Source: Candidatus Saccharimonadota bacterium (GTDB taxonomy: Bacteria > Patescibacteriota > Saccharimonadia > Saccharimonadales > Saccharimonadaceae). From it: a DNA stretch of 18,191 nucleotides. The notes beneath the pieces were generated by a model. That model saw nothing but the letters and a program-made list of their open reading frames with translations, had not been told where the DNA came from and searched no databases. How positions within the stretch are numbered: position 1 is the first letter of the stretch; each line of letters opens with the position of its first letter. A program made the position numbers and the translations under genes. Shown one piece after another: positions 1 to 9,602 of this stretch. The stretch covers positions 1-18,191 of the forward strand of contig CAJPSU010000007.1 in NCBI GenBank assembly GCA_905373345.1. Reading direction: 5' to 3'.

Positions 1-4
1 ATGG

Positions 5-10
5 TATACT
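5..10 (+). promoter_or_regulatory. -10 box of the ABC-F gene
   Basis: TATACT ends 7 nt upstream of the ATG at 18, so the transcript would begin at or within 1-2 nt of the start codon. The -35 region lies outside the window. Confidence 0.5.
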
Positions 11-17
11 ATTCCGT

Positions 18-1826
18 ATGATTGTCGACGTCCATATTACTGAGAAATCATTTGGTCCTACGGTGTTGATGACCGGAGTGAAGTTTAGCGTGGATGACGG
101 CGAGAAAGTCGGGCTCATCGGACGCAATGGCGTGGGTAAAACGACGCTATTTGGTATATTGACAGGCGCGGATAAAGATTTCACGGGTAGCGTAATTTTT
201 CGTCGCGGCAGTGTGGTCGTAGCAACGGCGCAGGAACATCACGATGTCGGCGATATCACAGTGCTGGAGTATATCTTGAGCGGGCTGCCGGAGTACGCAC
301 GATTGCGGCATATTCTGCATACCTATCCCGAGACGATGGGCAATGACATGGCGAAGATTGAAGAATATACGCAGGCGCTTGATCGGTTTGGGCAAAAAGG
401 ATTCTATCAAATTGAGGAGCTTGTGACCGAAGAGTTGAGGAATTTTCAGATGGATGGTATGGCGGAACGTACCCTCGCCTCGCTGAGCGGCGGGCAGAAG
501 CGGCTGGTCGAGGTAGTGAAAATTATGCACGCGCAGGCGGATTTAGCACTGATTGACGAACCGACCAATCACATGGATTACCTAGCAAAGAAGCAGTTTA
601 TCGATTGGATGAAAACATCAAAACAGGCGATGCTGGTGATTACGCATGACCGCGATGTACTGAAAGAAGTTGATCGAATTGTTGAACTGAAGGACGGCGC
701 GACGGTAAGCTTTGAAGGAAACTACGATGCATATTTGAAACGCAATGCGTTTGCAACGAGCAATGCGATGAATGAATATGAGACGGTGGCGCGGCGGATC
801 GCGAATCTAAAAGATAAAGTACTGCAGTTTCGGCGCATGAAAGAACGGGCGCGCGACCCCGATACGATTAAACAATTCAAGCGGCGCGAAATTCAAGCGG
901 CGGCAGAGCTAGCGGAGTTAGAAAAAATCGAAAAGCCAACCTTTTGGATTGACCGTGAGCATGTAGCGCAGTTGGATTACAAGGTGGCGGATCGTTACCA
1001 AAAATTCAAGGCGCGCAACATTCATCTGCACATGAAGGATGGTGCGATGCGTTCGCGGCGCAAACTCGTTGAGGCGCGCGATGTGGCGCTTGGATATGGC
1101 GATACACTGCTGTTTGAGGGCGTGAATATTGATTTGCGCGAAGGCGAAGTGGTAGAGCTGCGCGGGCGCAACGGTGCGGGTAAGACGACGCTGATTCGGG
1201 CGCTGTTGGCGGGAGCAGTGTGTAGCGAGATAACTCCAAACACCGCCGCAAGTGACGCTTCAGAAAAAATCTGGGCTGGCTCTGCGGGTCCCGGATTGTT
1301 TTCTGACAGCGTCCGAGCGGCGAGTGATAACCTCGGTGCTGCCGGCAGCTTTGGGCAACCTTGCATTGAATCTCTATCAAACATAGCGCCTGTACTTTAT
1401 GGCGGCACACTTGCTCTTGACCCGCATGTGCGCGTGGGTGTATACGAGCAGGAAATCGCGTCGACGTATCTGAATATGCCGTTACACGATGCGATTGAGC
1501 AAATGTATATTGACCGCAAGCTGGCGATTGGCGAGACGAAAATACGCCAGCTAACGGGCGATTATTTGTTTACTGATGCTGATGGCATGACACCGCTTGT
1601 TCGGTTGAGCGGCGGGCAGAAGGCGCGGTTTCAGATTATTAGCATGCTGGCGAATGATCCGCAGCTGCTAATTTTAGACGAACCAACGAATCATTTGGAT
1701 TTGCCGAGTATTGAAGAGCTAGAAACGGCGCTTGAGCGCTACGCGGGTGCAATACTTTACGTTAGCCACGACGATTATTTCCGCCGAAAGATCGGCGGTG
1801 TGGTCGTACAGATTGGCGCAGTGTAG
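18..1826 (+). CDS. ABC-F family ATPase with in-frame insertion in domain 2
   Basis: A soluble protein with two ABC ATPase domains and no membrane segments, which is the ABC-F architecture (ribosome-associated translation or antibiotic-protection factors). Domain 1 has Walker A GRNGVGKTT (about residues 35-43), signature LSGGQKR and Walker B ending DEPTNHMD. Domain 2 has Walker A GRNGAGKTT (383-391), Q-loop Gln at about 478, signature LSGGQKA and Walker B LLILDEPTNHLD. A charged linker between the domains carries the expected helical arm. Walker A to Q-loop is about 38 residues in domain 1 but about 95 in domain 2; the extra ~58 residues fall on a palindromic DNA segment (see 1219-1395). All catalytic motifs are intact, so the gene is probably functional. 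The start is chosen because a TATACT box at 5-10 ends 7 nt before the ATG and no Shine-Dalgarno is present, suggesting leaderless translation. The substrate or specific subfamily cannot be assigned. Confidence 0.93.
   Translation: MIVDVHITEKSFGPTVLMTGVKFSVDDGEKVGLIGRNGVGKTTLFGILTGADKDFTGSVIFRRGSVVVATAQEHHDVGDITVLEYILSGLPEYARLRHILHTYPETMGNDMAKIEEYTQALDRFGQKGFYQIEELVTEELRNFQMDGMAERTLASLSGGQKRLVEVVKIMHAQADLALIDEPTNHMDYLAKKQFIDWMKTSKQAMLVITHDRDVLKEVDRIVELKDGATVSFEGNYDAYLKRNAFATSNAMNEYETVARRIANLKDKVLQFRRMKERARDPDTIKQFKRREIQAAAELAELEKIEKPTFWIDREHVAQLDYKVADRYQKFKARNIHLHMKDGAMRSRRKLVEARDVALGYGDTLLFEGVNIDLREGEVVELRGRNGAGKTTLIRALLAGAVCSEITPNTAASDASEKIWAGSAGPGLFSDSVRAASDNLGAAGSFGQPCIESLSNIAPVLYGGTLALDPHVRVGVYEQEIASTYLNMPLHDAIEQMYIDRKLAIGETKIRQLTGDYLFTDADGMTPLVRLSGGQKARFQIISMLANDPQLLILDEPTNHLDLPSIEELETALERYAGAILYVSHDDYFRRKIGGVVVQIGAV
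1219..1395 (+). repeat. Palindromic in-frame insertion inside the ABC-F gene
   Basis: This is about 174 nt, a multiple of three with no stop, present between Walker A and the Q-loop of domain 2 and absent from the same place in domain 1. Its core (1245-1321) is an imperfect inverted repeat. Arms gccgc/gcggc, gacgct/agcgtc, cagaaaa/ttttctg and aatctggg/cccggatt pair around a 14-nt loop at about 1277-1290, with only small bulges. A second perfect palindrome, gctgccggcagc, lies at 1338-1349. The encoded stretch is rich in Ala, Ser and Gly and looks like a flexible loop. It resembles in principle the Rickettsia palindromic elements that are inserted in frame in genes; relation to any known repeat is not established. 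Confidence 0.6.
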
Positions 1827-1912
1827 ACTGATAGTTCCCCTGTCTTCTTAATCCTATAACTGGCGATGATTGAGTCGCATACAGTTTTTTATCATGAGTA
1901 GCATAAGAAAAT

Positions 1913-2023
1913 AGCCCCCGAAACGGCTCAAGCTGAACTTTCGGACAAAAAGCCCGAGAACGCTTAATGAGAAAGCGCTCAATCAGACTTGATGCCGAAT
2001 CGGCGAGCTATTTCGGGGGTGCT
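1913..2023. other. Strongly folded intergenic element (structured RNA or long terminator)
   Basis: An outer stem pairs cccccgaaa (1915-1923) with tttcggggg (2011-2019). Nested inside, cggctcaag plus ctga (1924-1936) pairs with tcag plus cttgatgccg (1983-1997) with two single-base bulges. The interior holds two small hairpins (1939-1960 and 1961-1977), giving a three-way junction. gccg (1994-1997) can alternatively pair with cggc (2001-2004), so two folds compete. The element covers the stop codon of the minus-strand gene at 2022. Read on the minus strand it is followed by a moderately T-rich run (tattttctt), so it may serve as that gene's terminator. It is much more elaborate than a simple terminator; no known RNA family was recognised. 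The rest of 1827-1912 holds only a weak gcga/tcgc hairpin followed by six T at 1885-1890, a possible terminator for the ABC-F gene. Confidence 0.5.
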
Positions 2024-2246
2024 AGTCGCAGTCGCTGGCGGCGAAGCGCAGCAGCCACGATACGGTCATGATAAGAAAAACGACCAAACAAGACTGGAAG
2101 AAAGATGCTGCTGGTACCCCATCCAGCCCGGACGCGTGAAGCGCGCCCAAGAGGATCATAATGATCCATGCCGGAATGGCGATAACAATTGCCATACAGG
2201 CGACAAATGCAATAATGAACAAAACAACAATGAGAGCAGTCTCCAT
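2022..2246 (-). CDS. Small two-helix membrane protein, unknown function
   Basis: This 74-aa protein is almost entirely hydrophobic. One segment covers about residues 4-35 and a second about 50-67, separated by a short polar loop (HASGLDG), so two transmembrane helices are likely. It has no recognisable family motif. The ATG is preceded by a good GGGAGGA-type ribosome site about 8 nt upstream, and by a promoter with a 17-nt spacer (2306-2334). The stop codon lies at the base of the folded element 1913-2023. It is read in the same direction as the glutaredoxin gene upstream but has its own promoter. Confidence 0.7.
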   Translation of the reverse strand: METALIVVLFIIAFVACMAIVIAIPAWIIMILLGALHASGLDGVPAASFFQSCLVVFLIMTVSWLLRFAASDCD

Positions 2247-2305
2247 TGCCTTATCCTCCCCAAAGAGCGACCTCTCCGCGCGGGATTGCGCGAAAAGCTA
2301 TTCTA

Positions 2306-2334
2306 TATATATCATGTATGGTGTGATTGGTCAA
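2306..2334 (-). promoter_or_regulatory. Promoter of the two-helix membrane protein gene
   Basis: On the minus strand TTGACC (2334-2329), a 17-nt spacer and TATATA (2311-2306). It lies just after the glutaredoxin stop codon. Confidence 0.7.
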
Positions 2335-2341
2335 GCGAAAG

Positions 2342-2611
2342 CTAAGCGAGCAGTCCTTTGCCGCGCAGCGCTGCATCAATTTTAGCGCGGTCAAAGCCGC
2401 GGACGATAACGCCGGCAATGTCGGTAACAGGGACACTGCTGGCGCCTCCGCCAACTTTGGCGAGCAACTCGTCCATTGCACCCTCGTCGGTTTCAATATC
2501 GCGTACGGTAAATGGTACGCCGAGGTGTTCTAGATATTGCTTTTCGGTTTTGCAAAATGCACACCAGGCGGCGCTATAAACGATGACGTGTGATTGTGTA
2601 GTTTTTGACAT
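2342..2611 (-). CDS. Glutaredoxin-like thiol-disulfide oxidoreductase
   Basis: An 89-aa single-domain thioredoxin-fold protein of normal glutaredoxin/NrdH length. The redox motif CAFC sits at about residues 17-20 after a beta strand (VIVYSAAW). The cis-proline segment SSVPV is at about 58-62, and RGFD near the C terminus matches the usual glycine-containing end of the fold. Such proteins reduce disulfides or supply electrons to ribonucleotide reductase in the cytoplasm; which partner is used here cannot be told. The start is supported by AAAGGGG about 5 nt upstream of the ATG and by a near-consensus promoter at 2639-2667. Confidence 0.88.
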   Translation of the reverse strand: MSKTTQSHVIVYSAAWCAFCKTEKQYLEHLGVPFTVRDIETDEGAMDELLAKVGGGASSVPVTDIAGVIVRGFDRAKIDAALRGKGLLA

Positions 2612-2638
2612 TATGACCCCTTTTCGTTAACCGTAATC

Positions 2639-2667
2639 ATTATACACACAATATGTAGCGTACGCAA
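2639..2667 (-). promoter_or_regulatory. Promoter of the glutaredoxin gene
   Basis: On the minus strand TTGCGT (2667-2662), a 17-nt spacer ending in TGTG, and a perfect TATAAT (2644-2639). Confidence 0.75.
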
Positions 2668-2671
2668 GAGC

Positions 2672-2881
2672 TTATTGAACGCTAGATGTGTCGCTTGTCA
2701 AGTACCAACCGCCGTCAACAGGTGACTGATAGCAAGTAAGCCTCAAGTCTAAATGGTACTTTTGTAGTTCGCGAATAGCACGCAGGGCATCGCTGCGGCT
2801 AGCGAAGCGCTTTTTCTCAGGCGCTCGGGCGGAATTATTGCGGTAGCGCTGGTGCTTAGGAGTGCGATTACGGCGTGGCAT
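2672..2881 (-). CDS. Small basic protein with degenerate zinc-knuckle-like end
   Basis: A 69-aa protein with a very basic N terminus (MPRRNRTPKHQRYR), a helical middle (residues about 28-45, rich in Ala, Leu, Arg) and an ending CYQSPVDGGWYLTS. That ending resembles the Y-x-C-P-x-C-x-GWHLTS tail of small basic actinobacterial proteins, but the CPxC cysteines are replaced (QSPVD), so zinc binding is unlikely. RNA or DNA binding is possible from charge alone; the function is unknown. No Shine-Dalgarno is present: TATACT ends 6 nt before the ATG, so the mRNA is probably leaderless. Confidence 0.65.
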   Translation of the reverse strand: MPRRNRTPKHQRYRNNSARAPEKKRFASRSDALRAIRELQKYHLDLRLTCYQSPVDGGWYLTSDTSSVQ

Positions 2882-2887
2882 GTTTGT

Positions 2888-2916
2888 AGTATACGAGCTT
2901 CGGGCTTTACAGACAA
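2888..2916 (-). promoter_or_regulatory. Leaderless promoter of the 69-aa gene
   Basis: On the minus strand TTGTCT (2916-2911), 17-nt spacer, TATACT (2893-2888). The expected start of transcription coincides with the ATG at 2881. The -35 box abuts the -35 box of the divergent atp promoter. Confidence 0.75.
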
Positions 2917-2935
2917 TCTGGTTGCCTGATACAAT
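2906..2935 (+). promoter_or_regulatory. Promoter of the ATP synthase operon
   Basis: TTTACA (2906-2911), an 18-nt spacer, TACAAT (2930-2935). The start codon at 2945 lies 9 nt after the -10 box, so the leader would be only a few nucleotides. The box shares base 2911 with the -35 box of the divergent gene, so the two promoters should compete for polymerase. Confidence 0.65.
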
Positions 2936-2944
2936 TAACTGCGT

Positions 2945-3223
2945 ATGAGTAAACCCTTTGGCGATAGCGGCAGCCGTGCGGCGGGCGCCACATCCTCTGC
3001 AAGCGTGCCGGTGCCGGCGATTATGGCGACGATGGCAGGCACGACGTGGCGTATGTTTACGCCGAGCGTCGGCCTGACGCTGGCTGGCGTGTGGCTAGAT
3101 GTGCAGTTTGGTACGAAACCATGGCTAATGTTTGGCGGTATCGCGCTAGGGTTTGCTGGCGCGTTTGTGCTCGTAAGGCGGCAAATCATTGGTGGTGCGC
3201 GACGAAAGGCGGCGCAGCGATGA
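2945..3223 (+). CDS. atpI: AtpI/AtpZ-like protein, first gene of the atp operon
   Basis: A 92-aa protein with two hydrophobic helices (about residues 37-54 and 60-78) separated by the short motif LDVQFGTKPW. This is the layout of the small F1Fo-associated AtpI/AtpZ (ATPase_gene1) family, which sits ahead of atpB and helps assemble the c-ring or transport ions. The N-terminal 35 residues are polar and low in complexity; the C terminus is basic. The stop overlaps the atpB start (ATGA at 3220-3223), so the two are translationally coupled. Sequence conservation is low; the assignment rests on topology and position. Confidence 0.7.
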   Translation: MSKPFGDSGSRAAGATSSASVPVPAIMATMAGTTWRMFTPSVGLTLAGVWLDVQFGTKPWLMFGGIALGFAGAFVLVRRQIIGGARRKAAQR

Positions 3224-4149
3224 TAGCGGCTGGATTCGGGCTAGGCATAGCGGTAAGTGGCGCAGGTACGATGATTTCCGATGGCGCGGGCGCGGCAGCT
3301 GATACTGCAACGGCAACGTTTGCGGCTACTGGTCCGCATATCTCAGTGAAAGCCGATACAGTCGCGACGATCGGCGGATTTGCGGTAACGAATTCGCAGG
3401 TACTCGGCGCGTTTGGATTGATCGTGCTCGTGTGGCTGATGTTTCGGATGCGCTTGGCAGTGCTGGGGCGCAGAAAACATACATTCGCGACGCGTTTGAT
3501 GCAGTGGACATTTGAAGGATTGTACAACACGGTTAAACAGGTAGTCCAAGATGAGGCGTGGGCGCGGCGAGTTGCACCGCTAACGATTACGATATTCTTT
3601 TTTGTGGTGGCGCAATATTGGCTGGGGCTATTACCTGTCGTTGGTCCGATCACAGTTGGCGAGCACGGTACTCCCCTGTTGCGTGGTGGCGTAGCGGACT
3701 TAAATATGACGTTTGGATTGGCAATTGTGACTATCGTCGCGGCGCAGGTGTACGCGTTTAAGTATATGGGCTTCCGCGGCAATATGGGGCGCTACTTTGT
3801 AAACCCGCTGCGCGATCCGATCATGTCGTTTGTTGGTATTTTGGAGCTGGTGGCGGAGTTCTCGCGCATGTTGGGTCTGAGCTTCCGCTTATTCGGCAAT
3901 GTATTAGCCGGTGAGATTCTACTGATAGTAATTTCATATATGGCACAGTTTGCTTCTCCGGTAGCGCTTCAGCCGTTCTATTTCTTTGAACTGTTCATTG
4001 GCGGTATTCAAGCGTATATTTTCTTTATGTTGTCAACCGTATTTATTTCCCTGGGTCTTGTGCCGCATGGCGACCATGATGAGTCTCATAATACACCCGA
4101 TCATTCTCTTACTGATAATTCAAAATTAGCAGCAGAGGGTGAAGTATAA
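3220..4149 (+). CDS. atpB: F1Fo ATP synthase subunit a
   Basis: A 309-aa membrane subunit that forms the proton half-channels against the c-ring. The conserved segment SRMLGLSFRLFGNVLAGEIL holds the essential arginine in FRLFGN, and the following helices (LLIVISYMAQF, FFELFIGGIQAYIFFMLSTVFISL) match the C-terminal half of the family. The N-terminal ~45 residues form an extra Ala/Gly-rich hydrophobic segment before the first usual helix. The C terminus has a His/Asp-rich tail (VPHGDHDESHN). The ATG at 3220 is chosen because it overlaps the upstream stop as ATGA with AAAGG upstream; an in-frame ATG at 3046 would overlap the atpI-like gene by 178 nt and adds residues unlike subunit a. Confidence 0.93.
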   Translation: MIAAGFGLGIAVSGAGTMISDGAGAAADTATATFAATGPHISVKADTVATIGGFAVTNSQVLGAFGLIVLVWLMFRMRLAVLGRRKHTFATRLMQWTFEGLYNTVKQVVQDEAWARRVAPLTITIFFFVVAQYWLGLLPVVGPITVGEHGTPLLRGGVADLNMTFGLAIVTIVAAQVYAFKYMGFRGNMGRYFVNPLRDPIMSFVGILELVAEFSRMLGLSFRLFGNVLAGEILLIVISYMAQFASPVALQPFYFFELFIGGIQAYIFFMLSTVFISLGLVPHGDHDESHNTPDHSLTDNSKLAAEGEV

Positions 4150-4186
4150 AACGATAACAGCATAATTTATAAGGAGAATATCAATT

Positions 4187-4399
4187 ATGGAAGCACTAGC
4201 ATTTACTCTTACCTACATAGTTCCAGCGGCATTTGCAGCAACTGGTGCAGCAATTGTCGCCGCGTCAGCGCTGAAGGCGGCTGGGCGTAATCCAGAAAAG
4301 ATTAACGACTTGCGCACGATGATGGTGCTCGGTATTTCGTTTATTGATGCGATCGCAATCATCGGTTTCGTTGCAGCGATTGTCGGAAAGGTTATGTAG
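4187..4399 (+). CDS. atpE: F1Fo ATP synthase subunit c
   Basis: A 70-aa two-helix hairpin that forms the rotor ring. The loop holds the expected R34-N35-P36, and helix 2 has the ion-binding carboxylate Asp54 in FIDAIAIIG. Nothing near it resembles the Na+-binding signature, so proton coupling is likely. In helix 1 the usual GxGxGxG packing motif is nearly lost: alanines occupy most of these positions (A18, G20, A22, A25, A26). It has the strongest ribosome site of the operon (TAAGGAG, 11 nt upstream) after a 37-nt gap, which suits the need for many copies of c. Confidence 0.95.
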   Translation: MEALAFTLTYIVPAAFAATGAAIVAASALKAAGRNPEKINDLRTMMVLGISFIDAIAIIGFVAAIVGKVM

Positions 4400-4414
4400 T
4401 AGCAGGGGTACATC

Positions 4415-4954
4415 GTGATAGAAAGTGTGACACAGTTTGCGGCGGTGCACGCGGAAAAAGCGGATATGTTCACGTCGCTCGGACTTGACTGGAAGGCGCT
4501 TGGTTCGCAAACGGTTGCGTTTCTAGTGTTACTCGTTTTACTCCGCAAGTTTGTGTATCCGCCGCTTGTTGAGACGCTGGATAAACGGGATGCCGAAGTT
4601 AGAGCGGGCGCCAAAGCAGCACGGCAGGCACAGAAAGCGGCCGACGAAAGCGAAGCGCGCACGGCAGCGATGCTCAAAAATGCGCAGCGCGAGTCGCGGG
4701 CGATTGTGTCGTCGGCAAAGCAAGAGGCGGCAGACATGATAGCCGACGCTGAGGCAAAAGCGTCGTCGCAAGCGAAGCAGATTATTGAGAATGGGCGGCG
4801 CGACGTGGCGGCAGAATTAGCGGCGGCAAAGAAAAGTTTGCGCAGCGAAATGGTTGACTTAGTGGTTGAGGCGACTGCGAGCGTAACGCGCCACACTGTT
4901 GATGCGCGCAAAGATAAGCAGCTGATTGAGGAAAACCTCAGGGAGCTGCAATAA
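4415..4954 (+). CDS. atpF: F1Fo ATP synthase subunit b
   Basis: A 179-aa stator subunit: a single membrane helix at about residues 33-47 (TVAFLVLLVLLRKFVYPPL) followed by a long Ala/Glu/Lys-rich coiled coil to the C terminus, as in the family. It starts at GTG 4415 with AGGGG about 8 nt upstream. The stop TAA is directly followed by the atpH ATG with no gap. Confidence 0.93.
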   Translation: MIESVTQFAAVHAEKADMFTSLGLDWKALGSQTVAFLVLLVLLRKFVYPPLVETLDKRDAEVRAGAKAARQAQKAADESEARTAAMLKNAQRESRAIVSSAKQEAADMIADAEAKASSQAKQIIENGRRDVAAELAAAKKSLRSEMVDLVVEATASVTRHTVDARKDKQLIEENLRELQ

Positions 4955-5335
4955 ATGGCGCAGGTGATTTCGCGGCGACGAATTGCGAGCTACGCGGCTG
5001 ACATATTGACGGCGGGTGGCGATTGCGGTTTATTGCTGCGCGAAATTGCGGCGTATTTGATCGAAACAAAAGCGACGCGTACGGCGAATTTGGTTGTCGC
5101 AGCGATTGAAGAGGAGTTGCAAGCGCGCGGCGTCGTCGTCATTGAAACAATTTCGGCGCACCAGCTAAGCAATGAGCTGCGCGCGCGTATACGTACACTC
5201 GCTGGAGGGCACGAGACGCATTTTCGCGAGCGCATCAATCCGGATGTTATTGGCGGCGTGAAAATTACCTTGCCCGATAGCGAGTTTGACGACACGATTC
5301 AACGTAAATTAATCGCCCTCAAGGGCGCGAAGTAA
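4955..5335 (+). CDS. atpH: F1Fo ATP synthase subunit delta, shortened
   Basis: At 126 aa this is about 50 residues shorter than the usual delta/OSCP (around 175-180). The first helix (RRRIASYAADIL) resembles the start of the N-terminal domain that caps F1. The C-terminal domain is clear: VIETISAHQLSNELRARIRTL, then NPDVIGGVKITLPDSEFDDTIQRKLIAL, which matches the conserved D-x-x-IGG-x-x-I and D-x-S/T-x-x-x-x-L pattern. The missing part is the middle of the N-terminal helical bundle. atpF ends at the preceding base, so there is no room for a longer start, and the gene is open throughout; the shortening looks genuine. Confidence 0.85.
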   Translation: MAQVISRRRIASYAADILTAGGDCGLLLREIAAYLIETKATRTANLVVAAIEEELQARGVVVIETISAHQLSNELRARIRTLAGGHETHFRERINPDVIGGVKITLPDSEFDDTIQRKLIALKGAK

Positions 5336-5344
5336 AGGAGCAAT

Positions 5345-6880
5345 ATGGCTGATAACGCAGTGGCGGAATTGTCTGAGAGCCTGCGGCGGGCGATCGCGGG
5401 ACTTGAGGCGAAAGAAGGATTAGAAAAAGTTGGTATCGTGACGCGCGTCGGCGACGGTGTAGTTTGGGTGCATGGGTTACGCCAAGCGGGCTATTCAGAA
5501 GTGCTGGAAGTGCAAACAGCTAACGGTATTGTTGAAGCATTCGTGCTAAACTTGATGGAAGACGAAATTGGCGCAGTGCTACTAGGCAGCGACCAGGGCG
5601 TAGCGGCCGGCGATAGAGTCAAGCTGAAGGGCGAAGTTCTTAGTGTGCCGGTTGGCGAAGAATTGCTTGGACGAGTGGTTAATCCGCTTGGCCAACCGCT
5701 TGACGGCGGTTCGGAGATCAAAGCAAAACATCGCTTGCCAGTGGAGCGCGAAGCTATTGGCGTGATGGGTCGAAAGAGCGTGCACAAGCCGCTGATGACT
5801 GGTATTATGTCGATTGATGCTATGTTCCCGATTGGGCGTGGACAGCGCGAGTTAATTATCGGCGATCGCCAGACGGGCAAGACTGCCATCGCGCTTGATA
5901 CGATGATTAATCAAGCGCGCCAAAAAACCGGTGTTGTTAACGTGTATGTAGCGATTGGTCAGAAATTATCGAAAATTGCCCGGCTTGTTGAGCGCCTGAA
6001 ATCTGAAGGCGTAATGGATCAAACGATTGTTGTGGCAACGAGTCCGAGCGACCCAGCTTCCCTGCTCTATTTGGCGCCATACGCCGGTACGTCGATGGGC
6101 GAATACTTCCGCGATAGCGGTAAGCATGCGCTAATGATTTACGATGACTTAACGAAGCACGCCGTGGCATACCGCCAGATGTCACTACTGTTACGCCGCC
6201 CGCCGGGTCGCGAAGCATTTCCGGGTGACGTATTTTACCTGCACTCGCGCTTGTTGGAACGTTCAGCAAAATTATCAGATGAATTAGGCGCCGGGTCGTT
6301 AACTGCCCTTCCAATTATCGAAACGCAGGCAGGTGACATTTCTGCCTATATTCCGACCAATGTGATTTCTATTACCGACGGCCAGATTTTTATGGAGACA
6401 GATCTGTTTTATCAAGGCATCCGCCCGGCAATTTCTGCAGGCTTGAGCGTGTCGCGTGTCGGCGGCGCTGCCCAGACGAAAGCAGTGAAATCGGTCAGCG
6501 GCAACCTAAAGCTTGGTCTCAGCCAGTTTCGCGAACTTGCGAGTTTTGCGCAGTTTGGCTCGGATCTGGATGACGCGACAAAATCGCAAATTGAGCGCGG
6601 ACAGCGCTTAACAGAACTGCTCAAACAGCCGCAGTATCAGCCAATGAGCGTTTGGGAGCAAGTTGCATCAATTGCGGCAGTGAGCGAAGGGCTATTCGAT
6701 GATGTGCCGGCGGCGAAGATTAAAGAGGCGCAGCAAGCACTATTGGAGCGCTTGTGGGCTGAACACAAAGATGATATGCGCGCGCTGACAAAAGGCGATA
6801 AGAAATTCGGCGAAGATGAAAAAATTGCAAAAATCGTGAGGAATACTGCTAAAGCAATTGCGAAAGGGTACGAGGAGTAA
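5345..6880 (+). CDS. atpA: F1Fo ATP synthase subunit alpha
   Basis: A full-length 511-aa F1 alpha subunit. It shows the N-terminal beta-barrel, the P-loop GDRQTGKTA from residue 173, and the family signature region around [17 protein letters not shown]. The ribosome site AAAGGAG lies about 6 nt upstream of the ATG. The stop TAA is directly followed by the atpG start. Alpha forms the non-catalytic nucleotide sites of the hexamer. Confidence 0.97.
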   Translation: MADNAVAELSESLRRAIAGLEAKEGLEKVGIVTRVGDGVVWVHGLRQAGYSEVLEVQTANGIVEAFVLNLMEDEIGAVLLGSDQGVAAGDRVKLKGEVLSVPVGEELLGRVVNPLGQPLDGGSEIKAKHRLPVEREAIGVMGRKSVHKPLMTGIMSIDAMFPIGRGQRELIIGDRQTGKTAIALDTMINQARQKTGVVNVYVAIGQKLSKIARLVERLKSEGVMDQTIVVATSPSDPASLLYLAPYAGTSMGEYFRDSGKHALMIYDDLTKHAVAYRQMSLLLRRPPGREAFPGDVFYLHSRLLERSAKLSDELGAGSLTALPIIETQAGDISAYIPTNVISITDGQIFMETDLFYQGIRPAISAGLSVSRVGGAAQTKAVKSVSGNLKLGLSQFRELASFAQFGSDLDDATKSQIERGQRLTELLKQPQYQPMSVWEQVASIAAVSEGLFDDVPAAKIKEAQQALLERLWAEHKDDMRALTKGDKKFGEDEKIAKIVRNTAKAIAKGYEE

Positions 6881-7746
6881 ATGGCGTCTACCCAGCAACT
6901 AAAATCGCGCATTCGCTCGGTGAAAAGCACGAAGCAAATCACTAAGGCGATGCAGATGGTAGCGGCGAGCAAGATGCGCCGAGCACAAGAGGCGACAAAG
7001 AGCTCGCAGGCATATACAGTAGCGGCGCGCGAACTGCTTACGTATCTAGCGGCGCAAGGTGCGACGAATGGGCATAAATGGTTCACGGTGCGTCCAGTGA
7101 AGTCTCGCTTGCTTATCGTCGTCGCGAGCGATAAGGGTTTGGCGGGCGCGTATAATGCGAATATCTTGAAGGCTTACGTACGCGAATTGAAAACTGATGA
7201 TGCGGCAAATATTGCAAACAAAACGATTGCGGTAGGGCGTAAAATTGCTCAGGCTGCAACGCGCATCAAAGACACGGAAATAGTCGGTACCTATGAGGAT
7301 CTGCCGGATCATTTTTCGGGTGCTGAGTTTCACGCGATTCTGAACACTGCGAAAGATATGTTTGAAGCGAACCAGGTTGATGCGGTGGACGTCATTTTTA
7401 CGCGGTTTGTCAGCAGTTTAACGCAGCGGGCGGACGTAGTGCGCCTGTTCCCCGCTGGCTTCACGCCAACTGATGATGTGCAGCCTGATATCGCCGAAGC
7501 AAAATTTGAACCGAGTCCGAAGCAGATTATCAATGATATTGCCTACCGGCTAATTAGCGCGCGCCTGTTCCAGGCGTTGATGGATTCGCGCGCCAGCGAG
7601 CATAGTATGCGCATGCTTGCTATGAAAAATGCTACCGATAACGCGACCGATCTTGTTGATGCGTTGACACTTGAAATGAACAAGGCGCGCCAAGCGGCAA
7701 TTACGCAAGAGTTGACAGAGATTAGCGCTGGCGTGGAGGCAATGCG

Positions 7747-7750
<4 letters not shown>
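6881..7750 (+). CDS. atpG: F1Fo ATP synthase subunit gamma
   Basis: A 289-aa central-stalk subunit. The N-terminal coiled-coil helix (LKSRIRSVKSTKQITKAMQM) and the C-terminal helix (NATDNATDLVDALTLEMNKARQAAITQELTEI) are the conserved rotor helices, with the usual Rossmann-like middle (LLIVVASDKGLAGAYNANI). It begins right after the atpA stop and ends in an ATGA overlap with the next gene (7747-7750). Confidence 0.96.
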
Positions 7751-9598
<1,848 letters not shown>

Positions 9599-9602
9599 CC
9601 AA

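Noticed and set aside
1006..1410. Long minus-strand open frames inside the ABC-F gene
   Set aside because: Shadow frames of the coding strand, partly produced by the palindromic insert; no ribosome site or motif.
3046..3219. N-terminal extension of atpB from ATG 3046
   Set aside because: It overlaps the atpI-like gene by 178 nt, and the ATGA overlap at 3220 is a standard coupled start.
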